Part shown: one piece after another, positions 21,261 through 29,858 of the stretch | Position numbering within the stretch: the first letter of the stretch is position 1 | Layout: each line of letters opens with the position of its first letter | NCBI GenBank assembly: GCA_035938265.1 | Contig: DASZHA010000094.1 | Span: forward strand, 1 to 31,008 | Length of the DNA stretch: 31,008 bases | From: DASZHA01 sp035938265 | GTDB lineage: Bacteria; Chloroflexota; Dormibacteria; DASZGP01 | Direction: 5' to 3' | Notes under the pieces: model-generated | What the model saw: only the letters and a program-made list of their open reading frames with translations | The model's database searches: none | What the model was told of the DNA's origin: nothing | Made by a program: the position numbers and the translations under genes

Positions 21261-22277
21261 CTACGGATTGACCACGATCGGTTGGGTCCAGGCCCGGCCG
21301 CCCTTGCCATTGGTGGCAAAAACCCGAATGTAGCCCTCGCTCCAGTCGACCTTGTAGTCCGCTCGCGCACCGCTGACGTGCTTACGGACGCTGCCGCCGC
21401 TGCCAATGAACTGGATGGTATCGGCGTCCTTGGTCACGACCGTGATGGTGTCCCCGCTGGCAGTGACGCTCTCCACCCGCACCCCGGCGCTGTCCACAAA
21501 GGCGCCCCGTCGGAGGGCATCAGCGATTGCCGACGGCGTCACCTGGTCGACCTGCACGTCGACCAGGGTCTGGCCGACAACGGAGTCGGCGCCCTTGTCG
21601 TCGACGGTGTCGTCGCCCACGATCCCCCAGACGATATGGTGGTCGGTCAGCAGCCGGTCCCACAGCGCGGTGGCGTCCGCCCGGGGTGGCTCCTGCTTGG
21701 CCAGGCGGGCGTCGAACACCTGGATCCCGTCCAGCCCGTCCAGCGAGGCGATCGTTTCGTAGCTCATCGCCGGGGTCTGGAGGGGACGGGCGATGAAGCC
21801 GGCGCCGCCGGCGCGGCGGATCCAGTCGACCGCCACCTGCGGGGTGCTGGCCTGCTCGAGACTCTCAACGCCAATGGCCATGAAGTGACCGAAGGGGTAG
21901 GCGGCGTCCACGCCCGGGACCGCGACCAGGCCCGCCGTCTTGAAGGTTCCGACCGGGGTCAGGGAGTTGGCGTCGGTGACGGCGAGCCACTGGTAACCCG
22001 CGGCGCGATAGGAGCGGCCCAGGCTGCCTGGCTGAGCCCGGCCCAGCGCGATGCTGGTCTGCCCCTGCGGCTGGCCGGGAACGAAGGGCTGACTGGTGTA
22101 GGGCGAGTCGAGGACATGGTGGCGGGCGGTGGGCGACAGCGCCGGCTTGGGGCCAAACAGCTCCGGGCGGTTGATCACCACGAACGCCACCGCCGCCCCC
22201 AGTGCGGCCATGCCCAGGACAAAGATGCCGCGGGCCAGCAGGTCATCCCGGGTCAGGGGCCCGAGCCAGCGCTTCAG
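21261..22277 (-). CDS. Membrane-anchored PHP-fold protein with degenerate metal site, probable CTG start
   Basis: Related to the PHP/CehA-McbA metal-dependent hydrolases: YRAAGYQWLAVTDAN, LVAVPGVDAAYPFGHFMAIG and the later IASLDGLDGIQVFDARLA follow that fold. The metal ligands are largely missing. The family's HxHT...SDG becomes PQGQTSIALG, and TDHN becomes TDAN; only GH of PFGHF remains. It may be a binding protein. The C-terminal 90 residues look like a beta domain (SGDTITVVTKDADTIQFIG). The first ATG, 22211, would cut the TM helix. CTG 22277, 7 nt after GGAG, gives KRWLGPLTRDDLLARG and a full 19-residue helix, for 338 aa. Last gene of the folC-pxp unit, 16 bp after pxpA. Confidence 0.78.
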   Translation of the reverse strand: MKRWLGPLTRDDLLARGIFVLGMAALGAAVAFVVINRPELFGPKPALSPTARHHVLDSPYTSQPFVPGQPQGQTSIALGRAQPGSLGRSYRAAGYQWLAVTDANSLTPVGTFKTAGLVAVPGVDAAYPFGHFMAIGVESLEQASTPQVAVDWIRRAGGAGFIARPLQTPAMSYETIASLDGLDGIQVFDARLAKQEPPRADATALWDRLLTDHHIVWGIVGDDTVDDKGADSVVGQTLVDVQVDQVTPSAIADALRRGAFVDSAGVRVESVTASGDTITVVTKDADTIQFIGSGGSVRKHVSGARADYKVDWSEGYIRVFATNGKGGRAWTQPIVVNP

Positions 22278-22293
22278 GGGCCGCTCCGCCGAG

Positions 22294-23004
22294 TCAGGTT
22301 ACCGGGTAGGGCCCGATCTCCCAGCCGAGCTCCTCGATTACCGCGGGAAGGGCGGCGAGGAGCTCGGCGGCAGCGGGGTTGTCGCTGTGAACACACAAGG
22401 TGTCGAACTCTAGCCCGGAGAGGTTGGAGAGCTGGCCCTTGAGCTCGGCTGCGTCGGTGATCACCGCATCCGGCTCCGACCGCGGCACCAGCGTGCCATC
22501 GGCGGCGTAGCGACGGTCGGCGAACGCCTCACGGATGACAGGGACGTCGAGCCGGTTGGCGGCCGCCTCCTGTGCCGACCCAGGCGGACCGAAGATCGCC
22601 ACCCCCGGGCTCCAGGCCAGGACGGCGCGAGCCACCGCGGTGGCGGCCTCATCGTCGCGCCACGCCTTGTCGTACAGGGCGCCGTGGGTCTTGACGTGGG
22701 TGAGGTGCACCTGCACCTTGTGTGCGGCGAGGCTCAGCGCGTCCAACTGCGAAGCAAGACTGAGGTAGAGATCGGCGGTCACGATGCTCCACTCGCGACG
22801 GCCGAAGCCCGCCCGGTCGGGATAGCCGGGGTGGGCGCCCATCAGCACGCCGTGGTCCCGGCCCAGCCTGAGGGCCATGAGCATCGACTCGGTGTCGCCG
22901 GTGTGGCCCCCGCAGGCGATGCTGCACGAGGTCAGAAACGGCATCAGCTTCTCGTCGTCGGCGCCCTCGCCGACGTCGACGTTGATATCCACGACCCGGC
23001 TCAT
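22294..23004 (-). CDS. pxpA: 5-oxoprolinase subunit A (LamB/YcsF family)
   Basis: 236 aa. One of three proteins that together use ATP to open 5-oxoproline to glutamate. Family motifs are clear: DINVDVGEGADDEKLMPFLT, CSIACGGHTGDTESM, GAHPGYPDRAGFGRR, HVKTHGALYDKAW, REAFADRRYAADGTLVPR and LCVHSDNPAAAEL. The ATG at 23004 overlaps pxpC's TGA (ATGA). With pxpB and pxpC it completes the set in order B, C, A. Confidence 0.95.
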   Translation of the reverse strand: MSRVVDINVDVGEGADDEKLMPFLTSCSIACGGHTGDTESMLMALRLGRDHGVLMGAHPGYPDRAGFGRREWSIVTADLYLSLASQLDALSLAAHKVQVHLTHVKTHGALYDKAWRDDEAATAVARAVLAWSPGVAIFGPPGSAQEAAANRLDVPVIREAFADRRYAADGTLVPRSEPDAVITDAAELKGQLSNLSGLEFDTLCVHSDNPAAAELLAALPAVIEELGWEIGPYPVT

Positions 23005-23888
23005 CTGGCCGCCGCGCTCCGCAGGCGTCCGAGCGCCTCGTCCGGCGTCGTGGCCACGAATCGCACCTCCTGTCCGGGCCGCAGCCAGGCCGCCCGGTCG
23101 AGGTCGGCCTGGGCCAGCACCGCAACCACGGGATAGCCGCCGACCGTGGGATGGTCGCGCAAGAGCACGATGGGGCGGCCGTCGCCGCTGACCTGGATGG
23201 CGCCGGGGCAGGTCGGCTGACTCAGGCCCAGGGCCGGCAGTCGCAGCTTGGCCCCGGTCAGGCTGATGCCGACGCGGTCGCCGGTCTCCACGCGCCAGGC
23301 GGCCCGTGTCAGCCCTCGGAAGGCGCGGGCGGCAACGTCTGAGTCGCCAAATGGCAGCGCCGCAAGACGCAGCGGCGCCGGCACCTCATCGGGCACCGAC
23401 AGCCCGGTCTTGGCGCGACCGCCGGGCTCGGCGCCGACGATGGCGAGAACGTCGCCGGCGACCAGGGCTCGACCCAGGTGGCCACCGAAGCCCCCGCTGA
23501 GACAGGTGCCACGGCCGCCGAGGACGCGCTCCGCGGAGATGCCACCGGGCACCGCCATGTAGCCATGGGCCCGCCCGGCGAGAAAGCCGGCGTACATCTC
23601 CTCGTCCGCCCGCACCAGCCGGACGCTCTCCTCGTCGCCGACGACGGCGCAGGCCACCGGCCGGCGGCCCCGCCAGCGGACGGTGGGGCCGCGGTAGCTG
23701 AACTCCAGCGCAGGCGCGCCCGGCGGGTTGCCAACCAGGGCGTTGGCGCGGCGAAAGCTCTCGCGGTCCAGGGCGCCACCCTCGGGGACGCCGTACGCGC
23801 CCCAGCCCGGGCGTCCCGAGTCCTGGACGGTGGTCAATGGGCCGGGTTGGAGGACGATGAACTCGTTGGCAACGCTGGCGGCGTCCAT
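23001..23888 (-). CDS. pxpC: 5-oxoprolinase subunit C (biotin-dependent carboxylase-like, KipA type)
   Basis: 295 aa. Typical motifs: VLQPGPLTTVQDSGRPGWG, VPEGGALDRESFRRANAL, NPPGAPALEFSYRGP, YMAVPGGI and the closing VLLRDHPTVGGYPVVAVLAQ. It forms the AHS2-type subunit with PxpB. The start is ATG 23888, overlapping the pxpB stop (TAATG); translation from here gives the normal N-terminus, while the longer frame upstream is not conserved. Confidence 0.94.
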   Translation of the reverse strand: MDAASVANEFIVLQPGPLTTVQDSGRPGWGAYGVPEGGALDRESFRRANALVGNPPGAPALEFSYRGPTVRWRGRRPVACAVVGDEESVRLVRADEEMYAGFLAGRAHGYMAVPGGISAERVLGGRGTCLSGGFGGHLGRALVAGDVLAIVGAEPGGRAKTGLSVPDEVPAPLRLAALPFGDSDVAARAFRGLTRAAWRVETGDRVGISLTGAKLRLPALGLSQPTCPGAIQVSGDGRPIVLLRDHPTVGGYPVVAVLAQADLDRAAWLRPGQEVRFVATTPDEALGRLRSAAAR

Positions 23889-24598
23889 TACATGCCAATA
23901 TGGTCGGCGGGCTGAAACGAGACCTGGTCGCCGATGGCGAAGCGGGTCGGCGGGTTCGCCCGGGGGTCGAAGAGGCGAGCCTCGACGCGGCCGATCAGCC
24001 ACCAGCCGCCCGCGCTCTGCACGCCATAGACGCCGGTCTGCGCCTCCGCGATGGCGACCGAGCCAGCCGGCACCACTCGTCGGGGATACTCGCGCCGTGG
24101 CAGCCGCAGCGACGGCGCCAGCGGCCCCAGGTACACGAAGCCGGGCATGAAACCGGTGACCAGCACCGAGTAATGAGCCTGCTGATGCGCCCGGATGACC
24201 GCTTCCGGCCGCATCCCCAGCCGGCCCGCCACTTCGTCGAGGTCGGGCCCATCGGTGCCGCCATATCGAACCGCCAGCGTGTGCGTCCGGCCCGGCGCGG
24301 GGTCTGCGTCTGCGGGCAGGAGGGCTTCGACCGCCAGGCGAACCGCCTCCGCGGTGGTACGAAGGGGGTCGAAGCGGACCAGCAGGCTGGCCGGCCCAGG
24401 GACAGTGTCGACCACCCCGCCGAGGCGACCGGCGCGCACCGCCCGCCAGGCGGCACCGACGGTCGCCGACATTCGTGGCGACGGCACCCTGGCCGGCCAT
24501 CGCCACAGGAGCGCCGCTTCCCCCATCGGCAGCAAGTCGGGGCGCCGCGCCAGCGCCAGTTCTTCGCCGTCCGCTGGCGGGACCTTCGCCACCGTCAT
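23888..24598 (-). CDS. pxpB: 5-oxoprolinase subunit B (KipI type)
   Basis: 236 aa. AHS1-type subunit. Conserved stretches: LLPMGEAALLWRW at the start, TVPGPASLLVRFDPL, RYGGTDGPDLDEVAGRLGM, HYSVLVTGFMPGFVYLGPL, PRREYPRRVVPAGSVAIA and QTGVYGVQSAGGWWLIGR. The start is ATG 24598, overlapping the folC stop (ATGA). This gives a 236-aa protein of normal size, and the longer open frame reaching 25150 is spurious. It shares its unit with folC. Confidence 0.94.
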   Translation of the reverse strand: MTVAKVPPADGEELALARRPDLLPMGEAALLWRWPARVPSPRMSATVGAAWRAVRAGRLGGVVDTVPGPASLLVRFDPLRTTAEAVRLAVEALLPADADPAPGRTHTLAVRYGGTDGPDLDEVAGRLGMRPEAVIRAHQQAHYSVLVTGFMPGFVYLGPLAPSLRLPRREYPRRVVPAGSVAIAEAQTGVYGVQSAGGWWLIGRVEARLFDPRANPPTRFAIGDQVSFQPADHIGM

Positions 24599-25896
24599 CG
24601 GCCCAGGGCGGTCCGGGCCTCGCCGGCGAGGTACAGCGAGCCGGCCACCAGTACCAGGCCCTCGGGGCCGGCCGCGCGCTTGGCCGCCGCCAGGGCGGCA
24701 GGGACGCCGCCGACGGCCTGGTCTTGCGCCCGACCGATCGCCTCGGCGGCCTGCAGCACATCGGCGGCCGGCATCGCCCGCTCGTCGATCACGGCCGTGT
24801 AGACCGCGGGCCAGTCCTCGGGCAAAGCGGCCAGCATCCCGCGGACATCCTTGTCGGACATGGCGCCGAAGAGCACCACCGGGCGGACGCCGCCCCCCAC
24901 CAGCAGCGCCTGGACGGCGGCGACTATGCGGGCCAGCGCGGCGGGGTTGTGGCCACCGTCGATGAGCACCAGGGGGCGCCCCCGCACCAGCTCCAGGCGA
25001 CCCGGCCAGCTGGCCTTGAGGAGGCCCTTGCGAATGAGCCCGCGACCCAGGCGCGCGCCCCAGCGCAAGCAGACCGCATAGGCCGCTGCCACAGCCAGCG
25101 CCGCATTCTCGGCCTGGTGCGCGCCCAGCATTCGCGTCTCCAGGTTCCACATCGCCCTCGGGTCGGGTGGTGCCTGCACGTGGAAGCGGCTGCCCTTCCA
25201 GCTCGTCTCGTCGACGGTCAGCTTCAGGTTCTGGCCGAGCTCCCAGAGCTCGGCGCCGGCATCGCCCGCCCGGCGCCTGGCGACCTTCTCCGCGGCGGGG
25301 TCGAGCTGGCCCGTGATCACCAGGTCACCATCGCGGATGATCCCTGCCTTCTGCTCGGCGATCGACGCGATGTCGCCGCCGAGGTATTGCATGTGGTCGA
25401 GGTCGACGTTGGTGATCACCTTGACGCCGAGGTCGAGCACGTTGGTGGCATCCAGGGTGCCACCCAGCCCCACCTCGCAGACCAGCCAGTCAACGCCGGC
25501 CTCACGCATGTACTTGACCGCCCCCGCGGTCAGCATCTCGAACTCGGTGGGTTGGCCCAGCTCATGGGCGACCTCGTCGATGGCAGGTCGTATCGAGGTG
25601 ACCATGCGGGCGAATTCGGCCTCGCTGATCGGCTTGCCGTCGATGCAGACCCGCTCGGTGTAGGACTGCAGGTGGGGCTTGGGCATACTGCCAACCTTGT
25701 AGCCAGCGCCGGCCAGGATCGAGACCAGGTAGGCGCAGGTCGAGCCCTTGCCGTTGGTGCCACCGACCAGGACCCCGCGCATGCCCTCGTCGGGGGAGCC
25801 CAGGACGTCGAGCAGCGCACGAACCCGCTCCAGGCCGAGCTTGATCCCGAAGCGGCCGCTCGACTCCAGGTAGCTGACGGCTGAGGCGTAGTCCAT
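24595..25896 (-). CDS. folC: Folylpolyglutamate/dihydrofolate synthase
   Basis: 433 aa. Adds glutamate to (dihydro)folates with ATP. The P-loop is GGTNGKGST at residues 45-53. Also seen: KPHLQSYTERVCIDG, VCEVGLGGTLDATNVL, ITNVDLDHMQYLG, IAEQKAGIIRDGD, LGAHQAENAALAVAA, WPGRLELVRGRPLVLIDGGHN (shown in part) and the C-terminal LVLVAGSLYLAGEAR. The start is ATG 25896; TAGGTT ends 5 nt upstream. It heads the unit folC-pxpB-pxpC-pxpA-PHP. PxpABC makes glutamate, the substrate FolC uses, a plausible but unproven metabolic link. Confidence 0.94.
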   Translation of the reverse strand: MDYASAVSYLESSGRFGIKLGLERVRALLDVLGSPDEGMRGVLVGGTNGKGSTCAYLVSILAGAGYKVGSMPKPHLQSYTERVCIDGKPISEAEFARMVTSIRPAIDEVAHELGQPTEFEMLTAGAVKYMREAGVDWLVCEVGLGGTLDATNVLDLGVKVITNVDLDHMQYLGGDIASIAEQKAGIIRDGDLVITGQLDPAAEKVARRRAGDAGAELWELGQNLKLTVDETSWKGSRFHVQAPPDPRAMWNLETRMLGAHQAENAALAVAAAYAVCLRWGARLGRGLIRKGLLKASWPGRLELVRGRPLVLIDGGHNPAALARIVAAVQALLVGGGVRPVVLFGAMSDKDVRGMLAALPEDWPAVYTAVIDERAMPAADVLQAAEAIGRAQDQAVGGVPAALAAAKRAAGPEGLVLVAGSLYLAGEARTALGR

Positions 25897-25901
25897 GGCG
25901 C

Positions 25902-25907
25902 AACCTA
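25902..25907 (-). promoter_or_regulatory. Putative -10 of the folC operon
   Basis: TAGGTT on the minus strand, 5 nt before the folC ATG (25896). TAACCT just upstream is an alternative. Confidence 0.3.
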
Positions 25908-26017
25908 GGTTATGCGCCTGCGATTGATTGGGCACGTCGTGGTCGCGATGCGGCGCTGGGGGCGTCTTTGTCCAACGAGCGGCAATTGGGCGCGCCTTGG
26001 CGCTCCCGGCCGACGGG

Positions 26018-27193
26018 TTAGGGCGGGATCGCCCTCAGGTCGGACCCGCCTTTGCCCTCCAAGCGCCAGCCGCCTTCGTGGACCAGCATGTGGTGCCGTG
26101 AGCAGAGCAGCGTGAGATTGTCCTTGCTGGTCCGACCACCCTCGACCCAGCTCTTGATGTGGTGCGTCGCGCACCAGTTCGGTGGCCGGTCGCACCCCGG
26201 GAACTGGCATTGCTTGTCCCGAGCCACGACGGTGGCTCGAAGAGCCGCGGACGGCAAACGCATGGCCCGTCCGGCATCGAGAACCTCGCCAGTGTCGGCA
26301 TGGATCTCCACCCTGATCGACGAATCGCAGACGACCCGCTGCGCGGTTTCCTGGGATATCGGGGTCATTCCATTGAGCTTTGGCGGTTGGTCCGTGTGGC
26401 TGCGCAGAGCCTCGAGCGTTGTGACCAACGTGACCTCGGGCCGGCCTGCCCGGCCCGACACGGCTTTGTCGATTGCTCCAGACCCGTTGAGCCGGTGGCG
26501 TGCTAGCTCGACCAGCGCGTCGGCTCGGCGTTGAGTGGCGCTCCTTTGATCATCAGCAGCCGGAGGCCCGAGAAACAGCTCCAGCGCGTTCCGGACCACC
26601 GATCCGCCCTCTGGGTCGAGCAAGCCATCTAGGACGAACATGCCGTCGCGGTCCTCGCTCAGGCTGAATCGACGCCGGGCGTGGGCCCGCCTGAAGCTGG
26701 TCAGCACGCCAGCGGGGTCGATGACGGCACGGGCGTTTGCCGTGAAAAGGCGTAGCTCACTGGGGTTCTTGGTCGCGGCCACCTCAAGCGCCAATTCCTC
26801 GACTTGTCGCATCGCCTCGGGTGCAACATCGTCCACAGCGCGGGCGATGACGATGGCATGACCAAACCCGATTGCTCCCGAAGACAGCGCCTGCCGGGTC
26901 GCATCGAGGCTGTGCAGACCCCGGGCGAGGTGCACTCGTTCCGCCGCTGCGCCGCCGCTCAGCCGGCCATGGACCTTGAGCCATTGGACGCTGTCCACGG
27001 ATCCATCGATTTGATATCCCTTGATCTCATCGAAACGAGCCATGGCCCGAGCACTGTCGGCCTCAACAAGGTCGATCCACCGACGGTTGCGCTTGAGACG
27101 CTCCCCCAGCTCTCTGGCCGAAAGCGACCCCAGGTCGTCGGCGAGCGCAGCCTGGATTCCAGCTCCCACCCCCTGCGCGTTCCCCCCGCACAT
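26018..27193 (-). CDS. HNH endonuclease with DUF222 domain (13E12-repeat type)
   Basis: 391 aa. N-terminal DUF222 region (LARGLHSLDATRQALSSGA, VIARAVDDVAPEAMRQVEEL) and C-terminal HNH nuclease domain: CQFPGCDRPPNWCATHHIK, then NLTLLCSRHHMLVHEGGW. The two cysteine and histidine clusters fit an HNH zinc-binding site. Proteins of this type are common, often in many copies, in Actinobacteria and related high-GC lineages; the biological role is unclear. The start is ATG 27193, 7 nt after TATACT; the longer frame would run back through this -10 element. It stands alone between folD and folC. Confidence 0.9.
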   Translation of the reverse strand: MCGGNAQGVGAGIQAALADDLGSLSARELGERLKRNRRWIDLVEADSARAMARFDEIKGYQIDGSVDSVQWLKVHGRLSGGAAAERVHLARGLHSLDATRQALSSGAIGFGHAIVIARAVDDVAPEAMRQVEELALEVAATKNPSELRLFTANARAVIDPAGVLTSFRRAHARRRFSLSEDRDGMFVLDGLLDPEGGSVVRNALELFLGPPAADDQRSATQRRADALVELARHRLNGSGAIDKAVSGRAGRPEVTLVTTLEALRSHTDQPPKLNGMTPISQETAQRVVCDSSIRVEIHADTGEVLDAGRAMRLPSAALRATVVARDKQCQFPGCDRPPNWCATHHIKSWVEGGRTSKDNLTLLCSRHHMLVHEGGWRLEGKGGSDLRAIPP

Positions 27194-27200
27194 ATGTTCG

Positions 27201-27206
27201 AGTATA
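27201..27206 (-). promoter_or_regulatory. Putative -10 of the HNH gene
   Basis: TATACT on the minus strand, 7 nt before ATG 27193. It lies inside the longer reading frame, which supports the shorter start. The surrounding 27200-27230 is locally AT-rich in a GC-rich window. Confidence 0.5.
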
Positions 27207-27304
27207 CTACAAATCTGTGTATATCCAGCAGCCGTCCAGCCCGTTGGAAACTCGGATGGTCCGGCCACGGCCGGGATGCCGCCTGCCGGAGGAGGTACTC
27301 GGGG

Positions 27305-28192
27305 CTAGACCGGCGCCGAGGTCACAGCCGCGGCGCGGGCCGCCTGGAGCGTGTTCTTCAGCAGCATGGCGATGGTCATCGGGCCCACGCCCCCGGGGAC
27401 CGGGGTCAGCCGGCCCGCGACCTGCGAGACGCTCTCCACATCGACGTCGCCGACGATCCTGCCCTTCCCTCCCGGCTCCTTCGCCGGCAGGCGGTTCATG
27501 CCGACATCGATGACCGTGGCGCCCGGCTTGACCATCTCGCCGGTGACCAGCCCCGGGTGTCCCGCCGCCAGCACCAGGATGTCGGCGCGGCGGGTCACGG
27601 CGCCGAGGTCATGGGTTCGGCTGTGGGCCACGGTCACGGTGGCGTTGGCAAGCTCGAGCAGCCGCAGAGTCGGGCGGCCGACGATGTTGCTCCGCCCGAC
27701 CACCACTGCCTCGGCGCCCTCGACCTCCACGCCCTCGTCGCGCAGGATCTCCATGATCCCCGCCGGCGTGCACGGCAGCACCCGTGGCCGCCCCACCGCC
27801 AGCCGCGCGACGTTTTCGGGGTGGATGCCGTCTGCGTCTTTGGCAGCGTCAATAGCGCTGAGCACCGCCAGCTCATCGACGTCGGGGGGCAGCGGCAGCT
27901 GCACCAGGATCCCGTGGATGCGCGAGTCCTGGTTGAACGCCGCCACCGCCTCTAGGACCTGCGCCTGGCCGGCATCGCCGGGCAGGTTCACCTGCTCGGA
28001 GTAGAAGCCGGCCTCGTCGGACGCCCTGGTCTTGTTGCGGACGTAGATCGCGGAGGCGGGGTCATCGCCGACCAGAAGCACGCCCAACCCGGGCGGACCG
28101 GAGCCGGCCGCCACCATCTCGTCGACCTCGGAGCCGATCCCCTCGCGGATGCGGCGCGCCAGGGCCCTGCCATCGACGATGATGGCGCTCAT
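27305..28192 (-). CDS. folD: Bifunctional methylenetetrahydrofolate dehydrogenase/cyclohydrolase
   Basis: 295 aa. Interconverts 5,10-methylene-, methenyl- and 10-formyl-tetrahydrofolate with NADP. Motifs: VGDDPASAIYVRNKTRA with Tyr50 and catalytic Lys54, ILVQLPLPPDVDE, KDADGIHPENVARLA, PCTPAGIMEIL, the dinucleotide loop VVVGRSNIVGRP, and LTPVPGGVGPMTIAMLLKNT. The ATG at 28192 overlaps the larC stop (ATGA). Last gene of folB-larC-folD. Confidence 0.96.
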   Translation of the reverse strand: MSAIIVDGRALARRIREGIGSEVDEMVAAGSGPPGLGVLLVGDDPASAIYVRNKTRASDEAGFYSEQVNLPGDAGQAQVLEAVAAFNQDSRIHGILVQLPLPPDVDELAVLSAIDAAKDADGIHPENVARLAVGRPRVLPCTPAGIMEILRDEGVEVEGAEAVVVGRSNIVGRPTLRLLELANATVTVAHSRTHDLGAVTRRADILVLAAGHPGLVTGEMVKPGATVIDVGMNRLPAKEPGGKGRIVGDVDVESVSQVAGRLTPVPGGVGPMTIAMLLKNTLQAARAAAVTSAPV

Positions 28193-29472
28193 TCCGCTCC
28201 CCCGCGCAATGCGCCCACAAACTCGCGCCGCGCCTCCTCGCTCAGAACCCGGTGGGCTTCGGCGACCGGCATGGCGGCACGGTCGGCGGCGACGCGCACG
28301 TCGTCATACTCCGGCATCGCGTCGACCACCTTGCCGTCGATCAGCTTCAGCTTGACCGCCACCTCTCCCAGGCTGCTGGAGAATTTCTCGACCCGCCGCT
28401 TGAGCACCAGCCGGTGCTCCTCGCGGATGCGAACCCCCAGCGTCGACGTCTCACGCAGCAGCTTGGCTGCCAGGGAGTCGGCCTGCCCCGGCGCGCAGAC
28501 CACGGTGACAAGGTGACCAGGGCGGCCCTTCTTCATCACCACCGCGGTCACGAACGCCTCCAAAGCCCCGGCCTCGAGCATCGCGCGCGGGATCTCCGCC
28601 AGCAGGTTGGGCGCCATGTCGTCGATGTTGGTCTCGATCACCATGACCGTCTCCCGCCGCGCCCCGATTGCCTGGCTCTCGCTCCAATCCGCGTCCAGCT
28701 GGACCTGCCCCTGCTGCTCGACGACCCCGGAATAATGCTGCCCCGATCCCTCGTCGAGCTCGCCGATGGCCACGCGCATGACGTTGGGCCAGTCGAGGTC
28801 GGCGCTGCCGGCGCCGTAGCCCTCGTGCTCGGTGCTGACCAGGTGGGCCGGCTCGAAGCTGGCGCACGCGGCCACGATGGCGGCGCCGGTTGGCGTCACC
28901 AGCTCGGCGTCGCCGTCCTTGAAGAACGTCGGCGCGCCGACCGCCTCCAGGATGTTGACCGTCGCCGGCGCGGGCAGAGGCAGGGTTCCGTGGTCGGTCT
29001 CCACCCTCCCCCGGCACAGCGGCAGGGCCGACGAGTAGAAGGCCTCGGCGCCCAGCTCGTCGGCCAGGACGAAGCTCCCCACCACGTCGATGATGGCGTC
29101 GATCGCGCCCGCCTCGTGCAGCCGCACCTGGTCCTCGGGCACACCGTGGGCCTTGGCCTCGGCCGCGCCCAGGAGCCGGAAGGCCAACCGGCTTCGCTCC
29201 CGCACGCCGTCGTCGAGTGGTGCCCGGGCGATCACGTCATCGATCTCAGCAACGGTGCGCCACGGCCCTGGCTCGAGGACGTCGATGTCGACGTACGCGG
29301 CGTCGATCTCGCCCTTGAGCCGCCGCTCGACGTTGACCCTGGCGGCGTCGCCCAGCCCCAGGGCGGCAACCGTAGCGTCGAGCGTCTCGCGACGGGCACC
29401 GGCGTCGAGGAAGGCTCCGAGGAGCATGTTTCCCGACGCGCCCGACAGACAGTCGAAGTAGGCGACCCTCAC
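28189..29472 (-). CDS. larC: Nickel-pincer cofactor synthesis protein LarC
   Basis: 427 aa. CTP-dependent nickel insertase that puts Ni into the pincer nucleotide made by LarB and LarE. Motifs: YFDCLSGASGNMLLGAFLDAG at the start (shown in part), VRLHEAGAIDAIIDVVG, LPLPAPATVNILE, LVTPTGAAIV, VIETNIDDMAPNLLAEI, MKKGRPGHLVTVV and the Arg/Glu-rich end. It is one continuous frame; the two-part, frameshifted larC1/larC2 of Lactiplantibacillus is not seen. The start is GTG 29472, overlapping the folB stop (GTGA); the stop overlaps the folD start. So it is coupled to two folate genes, an unexpected setting. Confidence 0.94.
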   Translation of the reverse strand: MRVAYFDCLSGASGNMLLGAFLDAGARRETLDATVAALGLGDAARVNVERRLKGEIDAAYVDIDVLEPGPWRTVAEIDDVIARAPLDDGVRERSRLAFRLLGAAEAKAHGVPEDQVRLHEAGAIDAIIDVVGSFVLADELGAEAFYSSALPLCRGRVETDHGTLPLPAPATVNILEAVGAPTFFKDGDAELVTPTGAAIVAACASFEPAHLVSTEHEGYGAGSADLDWPNVMRVAIGELDEGSGQHYSGVVEQQGQVQLDADWSESQAIGARRETVMVIETNIDDMAPNLLAEIPRAMLEAGALEAFVTAVVMKKGRPGHLVTVVCAPGQADSLAAKLLRETSTLGVRIREEHRLVLKRRVEKFSSSLGEVAVKLKLIDGKVVDAMPEYDDVRVAADRAAMPVAEAHRVLSEEARREFVGALRGGAE

Positions 29473-29852
29473 CGAGGCCCGGAAGGCCCGGTGCCGTTGG
29501 GGCTGGGGCGAACGATCTCGACCGCGAACTCCCCAAAGCTGCCTCGCACCGGCGGCGTCTTGGCCACCCGCACCCGGACCTGTTCCACGCGCGGCAGCCC
29601 CAGGACCTGCGCCGCGATCGTCTCCGCCGCCGACTCCAACAGGCGGTGCTGCTGCTCCTCCATCACCTCGCGGACCATCTGGTAGACGTGGACGTAGTCG
29701 ACGCTCTCGGAGAGGTCGTCGGCGCCGGCCGCGCGGGCCAGGTCCAGCCCGATCTCGAGGTCGACGCGGTAGCGGCCGCCGAGCTCACGCTCGGCCTCGA
29801 GGTTGCCGTGGTAGCCGTAGAAGCTCATGTCGTTGAGCTGGAGCCGATCCAT
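29469..29852 (-). CDS. folB: Dihydroneopterin aldolase
   Basis: 127 aa. Cleaves dihydroneopterin to 6-hydroxymethyl-dihydropterin in folate synthesis. MSFYGYHGNLEAERELGGRY, DLSESVDYVHVYQMV, LLESAAETIAAQVL and the catalytic-lysine region VRVAKTPPVRG are typical. ATG 29852 is preferred to the TTG at 29858 because TAGACT lies exactly 6 nt before it, so the message probably starts at this ATG. First gene of the folB-larC-folD operon. Confidence 0.93.
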   Translation of the reverse strand: MDRLQLNDMSFYGYHGNLEAERELGGRYRVDLEIGLDLARAAGADDLSESVDYVHVYQMVREVMEEQQHRLLESAAETIAAQVLGLPRVEQVRVRVAKTPPVRGSFGEFAVEIVRPSPNGTGPSGPR

Positions 29853-29858
29853 GGTCAA

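Noticed and set aside
23888..25150. Longer 420-codon version of pxpB
   Set aside because: The upstream part overlaps folC in another frame and is not like the family; ATG 24598 gives the normal length and an ATGA overlap.
27261..27274. GC-rich hairpin CCGGCCACGGCCGG between the HNH gene and folD
   Set aside because: The loop is too short for a stable hairpin and no T-run follows on either strand, so it is not called a terminator.
28189..29472. Programmed frameshift in larC as known from Lactiplantibacillus
   Set aside because: The gene is one uninterrupted frame with all expected motifs.
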